Assembly (NCBI RefSeq): GCF_021596945.1
Contig: NZ_CP063779.1
Location: forward strand, 4,066,001-4,130,000
Length of the DNA stretch: 64,000 bases
From: Mongoliitalea daihaiensis
GTDB lineage: Bacteria; Bacteroidota; Bacteroidia; Cytophagales; Cyclobacteriaceae
Reading direction: 5' to 3'
Part shown: positions 1-8,819 of the stretch, one piece after another
Layout: each line of letters opens with the position of its first letter
How positions within the stretch are numbered: position 1 is the first letter of the stretch
Made by a program: the position numbers and the translations under genes
The notes under the pieces: generated by a model
The model's input: the letters and a program-made list of their open reading frames with translations, nothing else
The model's database searches: none
What the model was told of the DNA's origin: nothing

Positions 1-2
1 TT

Positions 3-1145
3 CAAGGGGCCCAACCGATGCAAAAGGCAATGAACTCAAATACTTTATCAGGTATTTTGACAGCTGCTGAGCAACCTAATCTTTATCTCCCCAAACTAGC
101 GGGTAAAAGAATTGGGTTAGTTGTCAATCAAACAGCGGTATTGGAAAGTAAAAATGGTATGCATTTAGTGGACTACCTAATGATGGAGGGGTTGAATGTG
201 GTAAAAGTATTTGTTCCTGAGCACGGATTCAGAGGTGATGCTGATGCAGGTGAAGTTATCAATTCTGAGATCGACAAAAATACCGGGCTCCCAATCGTTT
301 CTCTTTATGGAGACAATAAAAAACCCAAACCTGAACAGCTTCAGGATGTAGATATTATTATCTATGATCTCCAAGATGTAGGTGTTCGCTTTTATACCTA
401 CATAAGCACCATGCATTATGTAATGGAAGCTTGTGCGGAGCAGCGCAAGCCCATGCTCATTTTTGACAGACCCAATCCGAACGGCAACTATATAGATGGT
501 CCAGTGCTAAAAAAAGGCTTTGAAAGTTTTGTAGGGATGCATCCCATCCCTGTCGTTCACGGGCTGACCGTGGGTGAATTGGCACACATGATCAATGGAG
601 AAGGTTGGCTTAAAAATCAAGTAAAAGCATCTATAGAGGTCATTCCTGTGAAAAACTGGAAAAGAACAGACTCCTACAGCCTGCCCATCAAACCATCACC
701 CAATCTCCCAAATGATCTATCCATTAGGTTATACCCTTCCTTGTGCTATTTTGAAGGTACTGATGTATCCTTAGGAAGAGGAACATACTACCCCTTCCAG
801 ATGTATGGATATCCAGATCCAAAATTTGGTGACTTCACATTTACACCAGTAAGTATCGTGGGCATGTCCAAAAGTCCACCTCAACAGAATAAACTTTGCT
901 ACGGTGTAGACCTACGTGAGGAATCATTAGACCATCAATTCACCCTCCAATACCTCTTGCATGCTTATGGAATTTCGGGCAAAAAAGAGAAGTTTTTCAA
1001 TAACTTCTTTGATAAACTCGCAGGTACCGATCAACTCCGAAAAGACATTTTGGCTGGAAAATCTGAAAATGAAATCCGTACTTCCTGGCAATCAGATCTT
1101 GCTGCGTATAAAGCAATGCGGGAGAAGTATTTGCTATATGAGTGA
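3..1145 (+). CDS. NamZ-like exo-beta-N-acetylmuramidase (DUF1343), 5'-truncated
   Basis: The protein matches the DUF1343 family, whose characterised member NamZ removes MurNAc from the non-reducing end of peptidoglycan fragments (GH171). Visible family motifs are GKRIGLVVNQTAV, FVPEHGFRG, DLQDVGVRFYTY, FDRPNP and DVSLGRGT, in that order. The frame is open to the left edge of the window, and the first internal ATG at 18 gives no signal peptide. The true start, probably with a secretion signal, is therefore likely outside the window. The remaining 375 or more residues cover nearly the whole family length. A cell-wall recycling role is inferred from the family. The gene is followed by a 396-bp gap holding repeats. 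Confidence 0.85.
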   Translation, partial: QGAQPMQKAMNSNTLSGILTAAEQPNLYLPKLAGKRIGLVVNQTAVLESKNGMHLVDYLMMEGLNVVKVFVPEHGFRGDADAGEVINSEIDKNTGLPIVSLYGDNKKPKPEQLQDVDIIIYDLQDVGVRFYTYISTMHYVMEACAEQRKPMLIFDRPNPNGNYIDGPVLKKGFESFVGMHPIPVVHGLTVGELAHMINGEGWLKNQVKASIEVIPVKNWKRTDSYSLPIKPSPNLPNDLSIRLYPSLCYFEGTDVSLGRGTYYPFQMYGYPDPKFGDFTFTPVSIVGMSKSPPQQNKLCYGVDLREESLDHQFTLQYLLHAYGISGKKEKFFNNFFDKLAGTDQLRKDILAGKSENEIRTSWQSDLAAYKAMREKYLLYE

Positions 1146-1148
1146 GTA

Positions 1149-1421
1149 GTGATTAGTAATTGGTTGATTGGTGATTGGTGATCGGTGATTGGTAGTCCAA
1201 AACCAATTTCATCCTTCTGCCTTCATCCTTCATCCTTTAAGTGATTAGTAATTGGTTGATTGGTGATTGGTAATTGGTAATTGGTGGTCCAAAACCCTTT
1301 TCATCCTTCTGCCTTTATCCTTTAAGTGATTAGTGATTGGTTGATTGGTGATTGGTAATTGGTGGTCCAAAACCCCTTTCATCCTTCATCCTTTAAGTGA
1401 TTGGTGATTAGTAGTCCTAAA
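1149..1421. repeat. Degenerate tandem repeat, about 3.3 copies
   Basis: Three head-to-tail copies lie at 1149-1240 (92 bp), 1241-1325 (85 bp) and 1326-1396 (71 bp). A partial fourth copy is at 1397-1421. Each copy starts with GTGATTAGT, continues with short iterations of ATTGGTGATTGGT, then GTCCAAAACC, and ends with TTCATCC...CCTTTAA. Copies differ mainly in the number of inner ATTGGTG and TTCATCC iterations, so there is a nested small repeat. The rest of the 1146-1541 gap, up to the SulP gene, is AT-rich. I see no gene in it. Confidence 0.85.
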
Positions 1422-1541
1422 TCCGAGAGTTGGGAAGAGCTATGAGACATGGTACAAAGTCCAGTATCTAGTTGATATGTATAAAATTTTTCTCCTGTAA
1501 CAATCATCACCGATTATAGGACTAGCAATGTAGACTTTTGT

Positions 1542-3335
1542 ATGTATGTTTATAACTACAGCAAACAGAAGCTACAACAACCTATGAAGCAACAGAACAG
1601 CAGTTTATTGAAAAAATATATTCCGATTTTGGAATGGCTGCCTACTTACAAAAAAACAGATCTACAAGGGGATTTATCAGCTGGCCTAACAGTCGGTATC
1701 ATGCTAATCCCACAAGGTATGGCTTATGCGATGCTAGCTGGTCTGGAACCTATCCACGGATTATATGCAGTAACCATCCCTTTGATCTTATACGCAATTT
1801 TTGGTACTTCCCGTCAGTTAGCAGTAGGCCCTGTTGCAATGGTTTCCTTATTGACAGCTGCAGGGATTGCAACTCTAAACCCTTCCTCTCCAGAGCAATA
1901 TCTAATGCTTGCGTTATCATTGGCATTTTTGGTTGGCGTAATTCAGTTTGGTATGGGGGTACTTAAATTAGGCTTTGTTGTCAATTTCCTCTCCCACCCT
2001 GTCATCAATGGGTTTACCTCCGCTGCTGCAATCATCATCGGTTTGAGCCAAATCAAGCATTTGTTTCGAATCAATTTACCGAATTCTGAGCATGTACAAG
2101 AAATGTTTGTGGCGATTTATACAAATATTTCAGACATCCATTGGGTCACTTTTGGAATTGGAGTGTTGGGAATCATCATCATTAAATTTGGAAAAAAGAT
2201 ACATCCCTCCTTCCCCGCTCCACTCGTAGCAGTTATTGTAGGAATTGGACTAGTAGCAGGCTTTGACCTCACGAGTCAAGGAGTAAAAATTGTAGGAGAT
2301 GTACCGAGTGGTCTTCCTACCTTTTCAAGTCCTTCATTTGACTTAGAGTCATTAAAAACCTTATTCCCAATCGCATTGACGATTTCATTGGTTGGTTTTG
2401 CAGAAAGCTTTGCAGTGGCCAAAACAATCCAAGCAAAACATAAAAACTATCAATTGAATGCCAATCAAGAATTGATTGCACTTGGCATGGCTAATTTCGG
2501 TTCGGCTTTCTTTAAAGGATATCCTGTAACTGGAGGGTTTTCACGTACTGCTGTCAATAATCAGGCAGGAGCAAAAACAACCATGTCCTCGATCATTTCA
2601 GCTGTTTTAATTATTTTGACCCTTTTATTCTTTACTGGTTTATTCTACAATTTACCAAGTGCAATTTTAGCAGCTGTTGTCTTGGTGGCTGTCTCAGGTT
2701 TGATCGATTATAAAGAGCCAATCCACTTATGGAAAAAGGATAAGGCAGATTTTGTCATGCTGATGGCTACCTTTATCATTACGCTCACCTTAGGCATTGA
2801 AACGGGTATAATTTCAGGCATGGTTCTTTCCTTATTGGTGGTCATTTACAAAGCTACCCGGCCACATATGGCCAAGCTTGCAAAGGTTCCAGGAACAACG
2901 ATTTACAGAAATATCAGTCGGTTCGAAAATCTACAAGAGAGAAAAGATATTTTGGTTTTAAGAATCGATGGTCCAATTTACTTTGCAAATGTAGCTTACA
3001 TTAAATCCAAAATTGATGAATGGGTTTTGGAAAAAGATGGAGAACTGCGATTGATAGTCTTAAATATGGAAAGTGTAACGCATATAGACAGTACAGGCGC
3101 TCATGAACTCCATGAATGGTTTGCAATATGGAAAAAGGCAGGTATCATAGGCTCTATGAGTAGCGTAAAAGGCCCAATCAGGGATGTATTGAACCGATGG
3201 AATTTGATTGAAGAAATTGGTAAAGACAATATTTTCATTGATGACAATTCCGCCTGTGGATCATATGATCACGAAATAGATCCAAAGATCTTGGAAGAAA
3301 TTAATTCATACGCCACTCAAACTACAGTAAAATAA
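1542..3335 (+). CDS. SulP-family anion transporter with STAS domain
   Basis: This is a 597-residue inner-membrane protein of the SulP (SLC26) family. The N-terminal half has the family signature around residues 40-75 (DLSAGLTVGIMLIPQGMAYA), followed by many hydrophobic segments. A cytoplasmic STAS domain occupies roughly residues 450-560, with the motif HIDSTGAHEL near 513-522. An ATG at 1584 (MKQQNSSLLKKY) is an equally plausible start. The stop overlaps the start of the next gene as TAATG, so translation is probably coupled. The next gene is a carbonic anhydrase, which suggests bicarbonate as substrate (as for BicA-type SulP carriers) rather than sulfate. That is inference; the family also moves sulfate and other anions. 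Confidence 0.88.
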   Translation: MYVYNYSKQKLQQPMKQQNSSLLKKYIPILEWLPTYKKTDLQGDLSAGLTVGIMLIPQGMAYAMLAGLEPIHGLYAVTIPLILYAIFGTSRQLAVGPVAMVSLLTAAGIATLNPSSPEQYLMLALSLAFLVGVIQFGMGVLKLGFVVNFLSHPVINGFTSAAAIIIGLSQIKHLFRINLPNSEHVQEMFVAIYTNISDIHWVTFGIGVLGIIIIKFGKKIHPSFPAPLVAVIVGIGLVAGFDLTSQGVKIVGDVPSGLPTFSSPSFDLESLKTLFPIALTISLVGFAESFAVAKTIQAKHKNYQLNANQELIALGMANFGSAFFKGYPVTGGFSRTAVNNQAGAKTTMSSIISAVLIILTLLFFTGLFYNLPSAILAAVVLVAVSGLIDYKEPIHLWKKDKADFVMLMATFIITLTLGIETGIISGMVLSLLVVIYKATRPHMAKLAKVPGTTIYRNISRFENLQERKDILVLRIDGPIYFANVAYIKSKIDEWVLEKDGELRLIVLNMESVTHIDSTGAHELHEWFAIWKKAGIIGSMSSVKGPIRDVLNRWNLIEEIGKDNIFIDDNSACGSYDHEIDPKILEEINSYATQTTVK

Positions 3336-3952
3336 TGTGCACCACTAATCTTAACAAATTCTTTGATTACAACAAAGCCTGGGCTTCTGAAATTTTAAAA
3401 GAAAACCCTACCTACTTCACAGATATCAAAGAAGGACAAAAACCCATTGCCCTCTTACTCGGCTGTTCGGATAGCAGGGTGTCCCCTTCCACAGTCTTGG
3501 GCAATAATCTTGGAGAGTTTTTCATTCACCGAAATATTGCCAATGTTGTGTCCCATACAGATCTAAACTTTCTTTCGGTCATGCAATATGCTGTTGAAAG
3601 TTTGGGTGTAAAAGACATCATTGTCTATGGACATTACGGTTGCGGAGGGATCAAAGCTGCATTTGAAAACAAAACCAATGGCTTGATTGATAACTGGCTT
3701 GCCAATATCAAAGATGTCATCAGGCATCATAAAGCCGAATTGGACGACTTGGAAAACTACGATGACAAAATCAACCTACTTGTAGAAATGAATGTGTTGG
3801 AACAAATCGAAAACATCAAACAAACTTCTGTATACAAAAAAGCTGTGGACAGAGGAGAGGGTTTGAGACTTCATGCCTGGGTATTCGACTTTTCAACAGG
3901 GCTTGTTCATGATGTCAAAAAGAAATACAATTTAGAACCAGCTCACATTTAA
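3335..3952 (+). CDS. Beta-class carbonic anhydrase
   Basis: The 205-residue protein interconverts CO2 and bicarbonate. The zinc-binding pattern of beta-carbonic anhydrases is complete: Cys44, Asp46 and Arg48 in LLGCSDSRVS, then His100 and Cys103 in GHYGCGG. There is no signal peptide, so it should be cytosolic. Its ATG overlaps the SulP stop by one base. The pair therefore forms one operon and plausibly supplies or equilibrates bicarbonate taken up by the transporter. A perfect terminator follows directly. Confidence 0.95.
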   Translation: MCTTNLNKFFDYNKAWASEILKENPTYFTDIKEGQKPIALLLGCSDSRVSPSTVLGNNLGEFFIHRNIANVVSHTDLNFLSVMQYAVESLGVKDIIVYGHYGCGGIKAAFENKTNGLIDNWLANIKDVIRHHKAELDDLENYDDKINLLVEMNVLEQIENIKQTSVYKKAVDRGEGLRLHAWVFDFSTGLVHDVKKKYNLEPAHI

Positions 3953-3990
3953 AAAAGGGCCGTCTTTTGATGAAAGACGGCCCTTTTTTA
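3951..3990. terminator. Strong bidirectional terminator
   Basis: The inverted repeat AAAAAAGGGCCGTCTTT / AAAGACGGCCCTTTTTT has a 5-6 nt loop. It starts inside the carbonic anhydrase stop codon. It can end both the SulP-carbonic anhydrase transcript and the convergent crp/fnr transcript, because the flanks are A-rich on one side and T-rich on the other. Confidence 0.92.
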
Positions 3991-4028
3991 AATGTTTAGA
4001 ATTGGAGAAGCTACTGCTTGTTATCTCA

Positions 4029-4688
4029 CTAATCTTTCGTAATCAATTCCTCAAAATCATCTCGGATATAAATCACATTTCTGCCCAATTCAATCCATTT
4101 CTTTTTTTCCAACTGTTTTAAAAGTCTAGAGATCACTTCTCTGGAAGTACCGAGTTCATTGGCAATCTCCTGATGCGTTATACTGAGTTCATTTGCTTTA
4201 TACTGCTTCATCTTTGTCACAATATAGCGCATCAATCGCTCATCCATACGTTTGAAAGCTACAGCGTCTAGGGCTACTAACATTTCCTGAAACCTTGCCT
4301 GATAGGTATTAGCTACAAAATCCTTCCATTGCTTAAACTGATCTGTCCATTCCTCGTGTTTTTGTAAGGGAATTCCCAGAATAATTGTCTTTTCTTCCGC
4401 AACAGCTTTGATTTCAGAAGGTTTAGATGCCGAACAACACGTCAATGATAAGGCACAAGTCTCACCTGGTTCTAAGTAATACAAAAACAGCTCTTTTCCA
4501 TCATCATCCATCCGCAATATTTTAATTGCACCATCAAGAACTACTGGCACCATTTTTATAAATTGCCCCGGCTCTGTAATAATTTTACCGGACGGAAATT
4601 CATGTATTGTCCCATGCGCTAGCATAGATTTTAAAAGATTGGGATCGGTGATATTAGGTAATTTAAGCTTTAACTCTTCAACTTCCAT
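4029..4688 (-). CDS. Crp/Fnr-family transcriptional regulator
   Basis: The 219-residue protein has a cyclic-nucleotide-binding-like beta domain (about residues 20-110), a dimerisation helix, and a C-terminal winged HTH of Crp type. The HTH reads THQEIANELGTSREVISRLL, at about residues 170-190. Cysteines 78, 84 and 85 cluster in CALSLTCCSAS and could bind a cofactor or sense redox state, but the N-terminal FNR Fe-S cysteine pattern is absent. It is convergent with carbonic anhydrase and divergent from a universal stress protein. A GTGA-N6-TCAC palindrome 45-58 bp upstream of the start suggests autoregulation. The ligand is unknown. Confidence 0.9.
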   Translation of the reverse strand: MEVEELKLKLPNITDPNLLKSMLAHGTIHEFPSGKIITEPGQFIKMVPVVLDGAIKILRMDDDGKELFLYYLEPGETCALSLTCCSASKPSEIKAVAEEKTIILGIPLQKHEEWTDQFKQWKDFVANTYQARFQEMLVALDAVAFKRMDERLMRYIVTKMKQYKANELSITHQEIANELGTSREVISRLLKQLEKKKWIELGRNVIYIRDDFEELITKD

Positions 4689-4732
4689 AGGTAACTTTTT
4701 TCAAAAATAGATGCGATGATGAATGTAAGTTA

Positions 4733-4746
4733 GTGATAATGGTCAC
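4733..4746. promoter_or_regulatory. Crp-type palindrome upstream of crp/fnr gene
   Basis: The sequence GTGATAATGGTCAC is a perfect GTGA-N6-TCAC dyad, the core of the E. coli CRP site. It lies 45 bp before the start of the minus-strand regulator gene, in the position expected for autoregulation. The assignment rests on family consensus only. Confidence 0.45.
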
Positions 4747-4750
4747 AAAA

Positions 4751-4781
4751 AAAAAGGCGGGAAAAATTTTCCCGCCTTTTT
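4751..4781. terminator. Perfect palindromic hairpin inside a divergent promoter region
   Basis: Arms of 15 bases (AAAAAGGCGGGAAAA and its exact complement) surround a single base. The sequence has the form of a bidirectional intrinsic terminator. It lies between two divergent genes, so it cannot end either of them. It may stop read-through between the units, end a short leader or small RNA, or act as an attenuator of the crp/fnr transcript. Confidence 0.7.
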
Positions 4782-4902
4782 CACACCACTAAACCTATGT
4801 TTATCACTAAGCGCTCAAATTCCTTGAGTGTACTCGCAAATTGATGATTCAAAAATACAGTACCTATCACATTTGCAATAGAATAAAAATCATGGACTGA
4901 GA

Positions 4903-4914
4903 TGATTTTGATCA
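4903..4914. promoter_or_regulatory. FNR-like half-site pair upstream of usp
   Basis: TGATTTTGATCA has the TGAT-N4-ATCA core of FNR sites. It lies 61 bp before the ATG of the universal stress gene, close to an activator position. The adjacent Crp/Fnr regulator is the obvious candidate to bind it. This is inference from consensus. Confidence 0.4.
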
Positions 4915-4974
4915 TACAAAATGGCCTAAAATAGATGGAAATTCGGGTATCCAAAAACCAAAAACCCTAAAGCC

Positions 4975-5799
4975 ATGAAGCGACTCATTGTTCCTATTGA
5001 CTTTTCCACCTACTCAGACAACGCGTTTATGACAGCAATCAAAATCGCACAAAAGTCTGAAGCGACAATAACCTGCATAAATGTAGTGAGTACCGAATTG
5101 GATTGGAAAAATCTATCTCCAGAAAGAAAAATCAAATTCCCTCATATCATTGACTTGGAGGCAGAAGCTAAAGAAAAATTAAAGGCTTTTGTCTTTGACC
5201 ATCAATTGCATGGGGTACCAGTAGAACCGGTGGTTGAAGTAGGTGTGCCACATGAAGAAATTGTCATCATTGCTCAAAAACATCAAGCAGACTTGATTAT
5301 CATCGGAGCCTATGGAATGGGGCATACTAAGGATAAATTCATTGGTTCAAACCTTCAAAAGGTAATGAGAAATGCCGCTTGTCCTGTATTAGCCGTCAAA
5401 AAAATCATGAACGGAAATGACCTTCGCAAAATGGCTTTTGCCTCTACATTTGATGAAGATAGTAAGCCTGCATTCTTAAAAATGAAACCATTCTTCAAGG
5501 ATTTTCAAGCTTCTATTCACTTTCTCTTTGTCAATACACCCAAAGATTTCATCACATCTAAGGAAGCTATGAGCAAAATGGACAAATTTGCGAAAGGATT
5601 GGAAGACTTAACTATACACAAACATATTTACTGCCATCATGAAGTAGAGAAGGGAATCAAAGAATTTGCAGACGAACATAAAATCGGATATGTCGGAATA
5701 GCTTCTAACAACCGAAAGTCCAAAACATCTTATCTATTAGGCAACACCGAAACATTCCTATTTAAATCAGAAATACCAGTCTTGAGTGTTAAGTTGTAA
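4975..5799 (+). CDS. Tandem-domain universal stress protein (UspA family)
   Basis: The 274-residue cytosolic protein has two Usp domains. The first (about residues 1-144) opens with KRLIVPIDFS. It ends with the ATP-binding pattern G-x2-G-x9-G-S, seen in GAYGMGHTKDKFIGSN, and the strand CPVLAVK. The second (about 150-274) keeps the fold ending PVLSVKL but has lost most of the nucleotide-binding glycines. That layout is common in Bacteroidota two-domain Usp proteins. It is divergent from a Crp/Fnr gene with an FNR-like site in front, which would fit induction by low oxygen or energy stress. The role is inferred from the family. Confidence 0.88.
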   Translation: MKRLIVPIDFSTYSDNAFMTAIKIAQKSEATITCINVVSTELDWKNLSPERKIKFPHIIDLEAEAKEKLKAFVFDHQLHGVPVEPVVEVGVPHEEIVIIAQKHQADLIIIGAYGMGHTKDKFIGSNLQKVMRNAACPVLAVKKIMNGNDLRKMAFASTFDEDSKPAFLKMKPFFKDFQASIHFLFVNTPKDFITSKEAMSKMDKFAKGLEDLTIHKHIYCHHEVEKGIKEFADEHKIGYVGIASNNRKSKTSYLLGNTETFLFKSEIPVLSVKL

Positions 5800-5863
5800 A
5801 GTAGCTTTCATTGGCTAGACTGTTTCAGAAATGAAAATATAAAAACAGCTTTAGGGGAAATTT

Positions 5864-5901
5864 AGAGGTCTATTACTTAAAAATAGACCTCTATTTTTTT
5901 T
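5864..5901 (+). terminator. Terminator after usp
   Basis: AGAGGTCTATT pairs with AATAGACCTCT and is followed by a run of eight T. The rest of the 332-bp gap (5800-6131) holds a second hairpin for the opposite strand. I see no further gene in it. Confidence 0.85.
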
Positions 5902-6056
5902 AGCATTTTAAAAGCCACAGATTGAACAAACTAACAAAAAAGATTCCGCTCTATAATTCGAATTATTAGGGGAGGATGTCTAATGTTAGAATTAGCGTCC
6001 TTAAATTCTATACGAAAGTTTAGCTTTTAAGTGCTCAAGTGCTGGTTTTGAACTCA

Positions 6057-6093
6057 ACAAAAAGAGGCTACCCAATAAATCAGGTAACCTCTC
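6057..6093 (-). terminator. Terminator after lipoprotein alpha-amylase
   Basis: Read on the minus strand, GAGGTTACC and GGGTAGCCTC form a stem followed by a T-run (A5 on the plus strand at 6059-6063). It lies about 40 bp downstream of the amylase stop. A small perfect hairpin ATCCTCT/AGAGGAT sits just before it at about 6100-6116. Confidence 0.7.
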
Positions 6094-6131
6094 AAAGCAT
6101 CCTCTACAAGAGGATTTTGTAATCTTCTTAT

Positions 6132-7679
6132 TTACTTGACCACTGCACTACTGTAAGGAGAAAGTACAAGCACTCCCTCGTCTATGGTTACAGTTCCCAA
6201 ACCGTATAACAGATGATCATAATCCTTTGGTAAATCAAGGGAAATCTCAGTATCTCCCACGTTATGAACCACAAACAAGGACTGATTCTTATATTCACGG
6301 AAATAAGCCATTAATTGCTGCTCCAGCCCTCCTTCATACAAAGTCAAATCCCCTAATGCCAAGGCTCTGTTGGAATTCCTTAACTTTATTATCTCCTTGT
6401 AATGATTAAAGTAGGAAGTAGACATAGACTTTTGAATCGCCAATGGGGTTACAGTTTCATCCGTACTATAGATTGGTTGAATCCATTTGGTTCTTCCCTT
6501 GTCATTATTTTTTAAATCCCATAAAAATGGCTCTCTGATATGTTCATCCGGCTTCTTTCCCAACATCCCAATTTCTTCTCCGTAATAAAGATAAGGAGCA
6601 CCCGGCATGGTCATGAGTATAGTGACTGCTTGTTTAAGTTTTTTAGGATTTTCTTCGAGAGAATTCAGTAACCTTTCCTGGTCATGATTAGACGAAAATG
6701 TGGCATCGATAAAATCTTTTGTAATCCCTTGGTAGAAATCTAAAACTTCTTTTTGCTTTTTAGCAAAGAGCATTCCATCTGCTTTTCTAAACACCTCAAT
6801 AAGCGTATAATGAAAATCAAAGTTGAATAGCGCGGGTAATCCTGGTAAGTATGGGGCAACGATTTCTTTACGATCATACACCTCTCCTACTAAGTAAATA
6901 TCAGGTTTGATTGCGGTCATTTTCTCCCTAAACTCTTTCCAGAATGCGTGATTATCCTCTGGTCTATCATCGGGAAATATATGCTTAGCAGCATCTAATC
7001 TAAAGCCATCTACCCCGACTTCCTCTAACCAAAAGCGACCGATATCGTAAATTTCCTCTCGAACCTTGGGGTTATCAAAATTCAAATCTGGCATCCCTCC
7101 CCAAAAAAATCCATAGTAGTAATCTTCTCCAAATCCAGGGTCATGCCATTGGCGAATGTTATCACTATCCAGTGTAATTGTCTTCTTATTAATAAAATCC
7201 GCAATGGTATCTTTTTGTGCCCAGACATAATAATCTCTGTAAGGATTATCCCTACTTTTTTGAGACTCTAAAAACCAAGGATGCTGCGTACTGGTATGAT
7301 TGATGATCATATCAATCACAATTTTAATGTCTTTTTTGTGGGCTTCTTCAATCAATCGCTTGAAATCATCCATCGTCCCATAATCCGGATGAATATCTTT
7401 GTAATCAGTCACATCATACTTATGATAGGTGGGTGAAGGCATGATAGGCATAAACCAAATAGCATTGGCCCCCAGCTCCTTGACATGATCCAATTTCTTT
7501 AGTACTCCATTGATATCTCCGATCCCATCTCCATCAGAATCGTAAAAAGATTGTATAAAAATTTCATATGTAATTCCAGCGTGCGGCCAGTGATTTTCTA
7601 CTTCGCCCGACCCTACTCCTCCACAAGATGACAACATTCCTACAATGATGGAAAAAGCAATTCCTTTCAAATATTTCAT
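6132..7679 (-). CDS. Alpha-amylase family lipoprotein (GH13)
   Basis: The 515-residue enzyme hydrolyses alpha-glucosidic bonds in starch or maltodextrins. A lipoprotein signal ends at Cys19 (GMLSSCGG), so it is membrane-anchored, probably in the outer membrane. The GH13 regions are complete: DMIINHTS near 123-130, nucleophile Asp229 in GFRLDAAKH, acid/base Glu266 in LVGEVYD, and Asp333 in SNHDQER. A calcium-type loop DSDGDGIGD lies at 47-55. It is the last gene of the minus-strand glucan operon. A hairpin separates it from the aldolase gene, so it may be expressed at a different level. Substrate specificity within GH13 cannot be fixed from sequence alone. Confidence 0.93.
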   Translation of the reverse strand: MKYLKGIAFSIIVGMLSSCGGVGSGEVENHWPHAGITYEIFIQSFYDSDGDGIGDINGVLKKLDHVKELGANAIWFMPIMPSPTYHKYDVTDYKDIHPDYGTMDDFKRLIEEAHKKDIKIVIDMIINHTSTQHPWFLESQKSRDNPYRDYYVWAQKDTIADFINKKTITLDSDNIRQWHDPGFGEDYYYGFFWGGMPDLNFDNPKVREEIYDIGRFWLEEVGVDGFRLDAAKHIFPDDRPEDNHAFWKEFREKMTAIKPDIYLVGEVYDRKEIVAPYLPGLPALFNFDFHYTLIEVFRKADGMLFAKKQKEVLDFYQGITKDFIDATFSSNHDQERLLNSLEENPKKLKQAVTILMTMPGAPYLYYGEEIGMLGKKPDEHIREPFLWDLKNNDKGRTKWIQPIYSTDETVTPLAIQKSMSTSYFNHYKEIIKLRNSNRALALGDLTLYEGGLEQQLMAYFREYKNQSLFVVHNVGDTEISLDLPKDYDHLLYGLGTVTIDEGVLVLSPYSSAVVK

Positions 7680-7691
7680 ACTCCTTAGGAA

Positions 7692-7725
7692 ATAGAAAAA
7701 GTCACCTAACGTGACTTTTTCTATT
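7692..7725 (-). terminator. Hairpin between aldolase and amylase genes
   Basis: TAGAAAAAGTCAC and GTGACTTTTTCTA form a 13-bp stem with a 4-5 nt loop, and the flanks are T-rich on the minus strand. It lies inside the operon, so it is either a partial terminator or an RNA-processing and stability element. Confidence 0.7.
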
Positions 7726-7742
7726 AATTTTTAAGTCAATAA

Positions 7743-8804
7743 TTAATTTCTATTGATCGCATTTAACATATCGAATGCAAGTTCAAGTCGTTTGATGAAG
7801 TTTTCTTCACCTTTTCTCAACCATACACGCGGATCATAGTACTTCTTGTTTGGACTATCTGCCCCATCAGGGTTACCTAATTGGGTTTGCAAGTAGCCTT
7901 CATTGGATTGGTAATAATTCTTAATTCCTTCCCAAAAAGCCCATTGTTGATCTGTATCAATGTTCATTTTGATAGAACCATAGCTATTGGCTGCTCTGAT
8001 TTCCTCTAATGATGAACCAGACCCACCGTGGAATACAAAATTGACCGGTTTAGGACCTAGTCCGTGCTTCTTACTGATGTAGTCCTGAGAATTTTTAAGT
8101 ATTTCAGGTTTCAAGCTCACATTACCAGGCTTATACACCCCGTGAACGTTACCAAAAGATGCCGCCACTGTAAATAAGTCAGACACTTCTCTCAATTGTT
8201 CAAAAGCATAACAAACTTCTTCAGGCTGCGTGTAAAGCTTACTGCTATCTACATCCGAATTATCAACTCCGTCTTCTTCCCCTCCTGTAATGCCTAATTC
8301 TATCTCTATAGCCATGCCTAGCTTTGCAAACTCTTTAAAGTAAGCTAAAGAAATTTCAAGATTTTCATGCACTGTTTCTTCTGAGAGATCCAACATATGA
8401 CTTGAAAACAAGGGTCTTTTAAATGCCTCAAAATAAGATTTCCCCTCTGCAAATAATCCGTCAATCCAAGGAAGTAACTTTTTAGCGGCATGGTCTGTAT
8501 GCAAAATCACAGGAACACCATAAGCTTCAGCCATCCTATGTACATGCAATGCACCAGAAACGCCACCTACGATAGCACCTTTTTGTCCTTCATTCCCTAC
8601 ACCTTTACCTGCATAAAACTGTGCTCCTCCGTTCGAAAACTGAACGATTACAGGTGAGTTTACTTTTTTTGCAGTTTCCAATACAGCATTCACTGTACTC
8701 GTATTAATCACATTGACAGCTGGCATTGCAAATTCGGACTCTTTAGCATAAGCTAATAAGTCTTTTAGCTCTTCGCCATACTTTACACCGGGTTTAAATT
8801 TCAT
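7743..8804 (-). CDS. fbaA: Class II fructose-bisphosphate aldolase
   Basis: The 353-residue glycolytic enzyme splits fructose-1,6-bisphosphate into DHAP and glyceraldehyde-3-phosphate. Class IIA features are visible: the zinc and catalytic motif ILHTDHAAKK, the acidic segment IEIELGITGGEEDG, NVHGVYKPG, and the phosphate/zinc loop VFHGGSGSS. Length is close to E. coli FbaA (about 359). It lies only 15 bp downstream of the GH13/T9SS gene, between two amylase genes. This ties a central glycolytic step to glucan use; whether another aldolase exists elsewhere in the genome is unknown. Confidence 0.93.
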   Translation of the reverse strand: MKFKPGVKYGEELKDLLAYAKESEFAMPAVNVINTSTVNAVLETAKKVNSPVIVQFSNGGAQFYAGKGVGNEGQKGAIVGGVSGALHVHRMAEAYGVPVILHTDHAAKKLLPWIDGLFAEGKSYFEAFKRPLFSSHMLDLSEETVHENLEISLAYFKEFAKLGMAIEIELGITGGEEDGVDNSDVDSSKLYTQPEEVCYAFEQLREVSDLFTVAASFGNVHGVYKPGNVSLKPEILKNSQDYISKKHGLGPKPVNFVFHGGSGSSLEEIRAANSYGSIKMNIDTDQQWAFWEGIKNYYQSNEGYLQTQLGNPDGADSPNKKYYDPRVWLRKGEENFIKRLELAFDMLNAINRN

Positions 8805-8819
8805 GGTTTTTGTTGTTGA

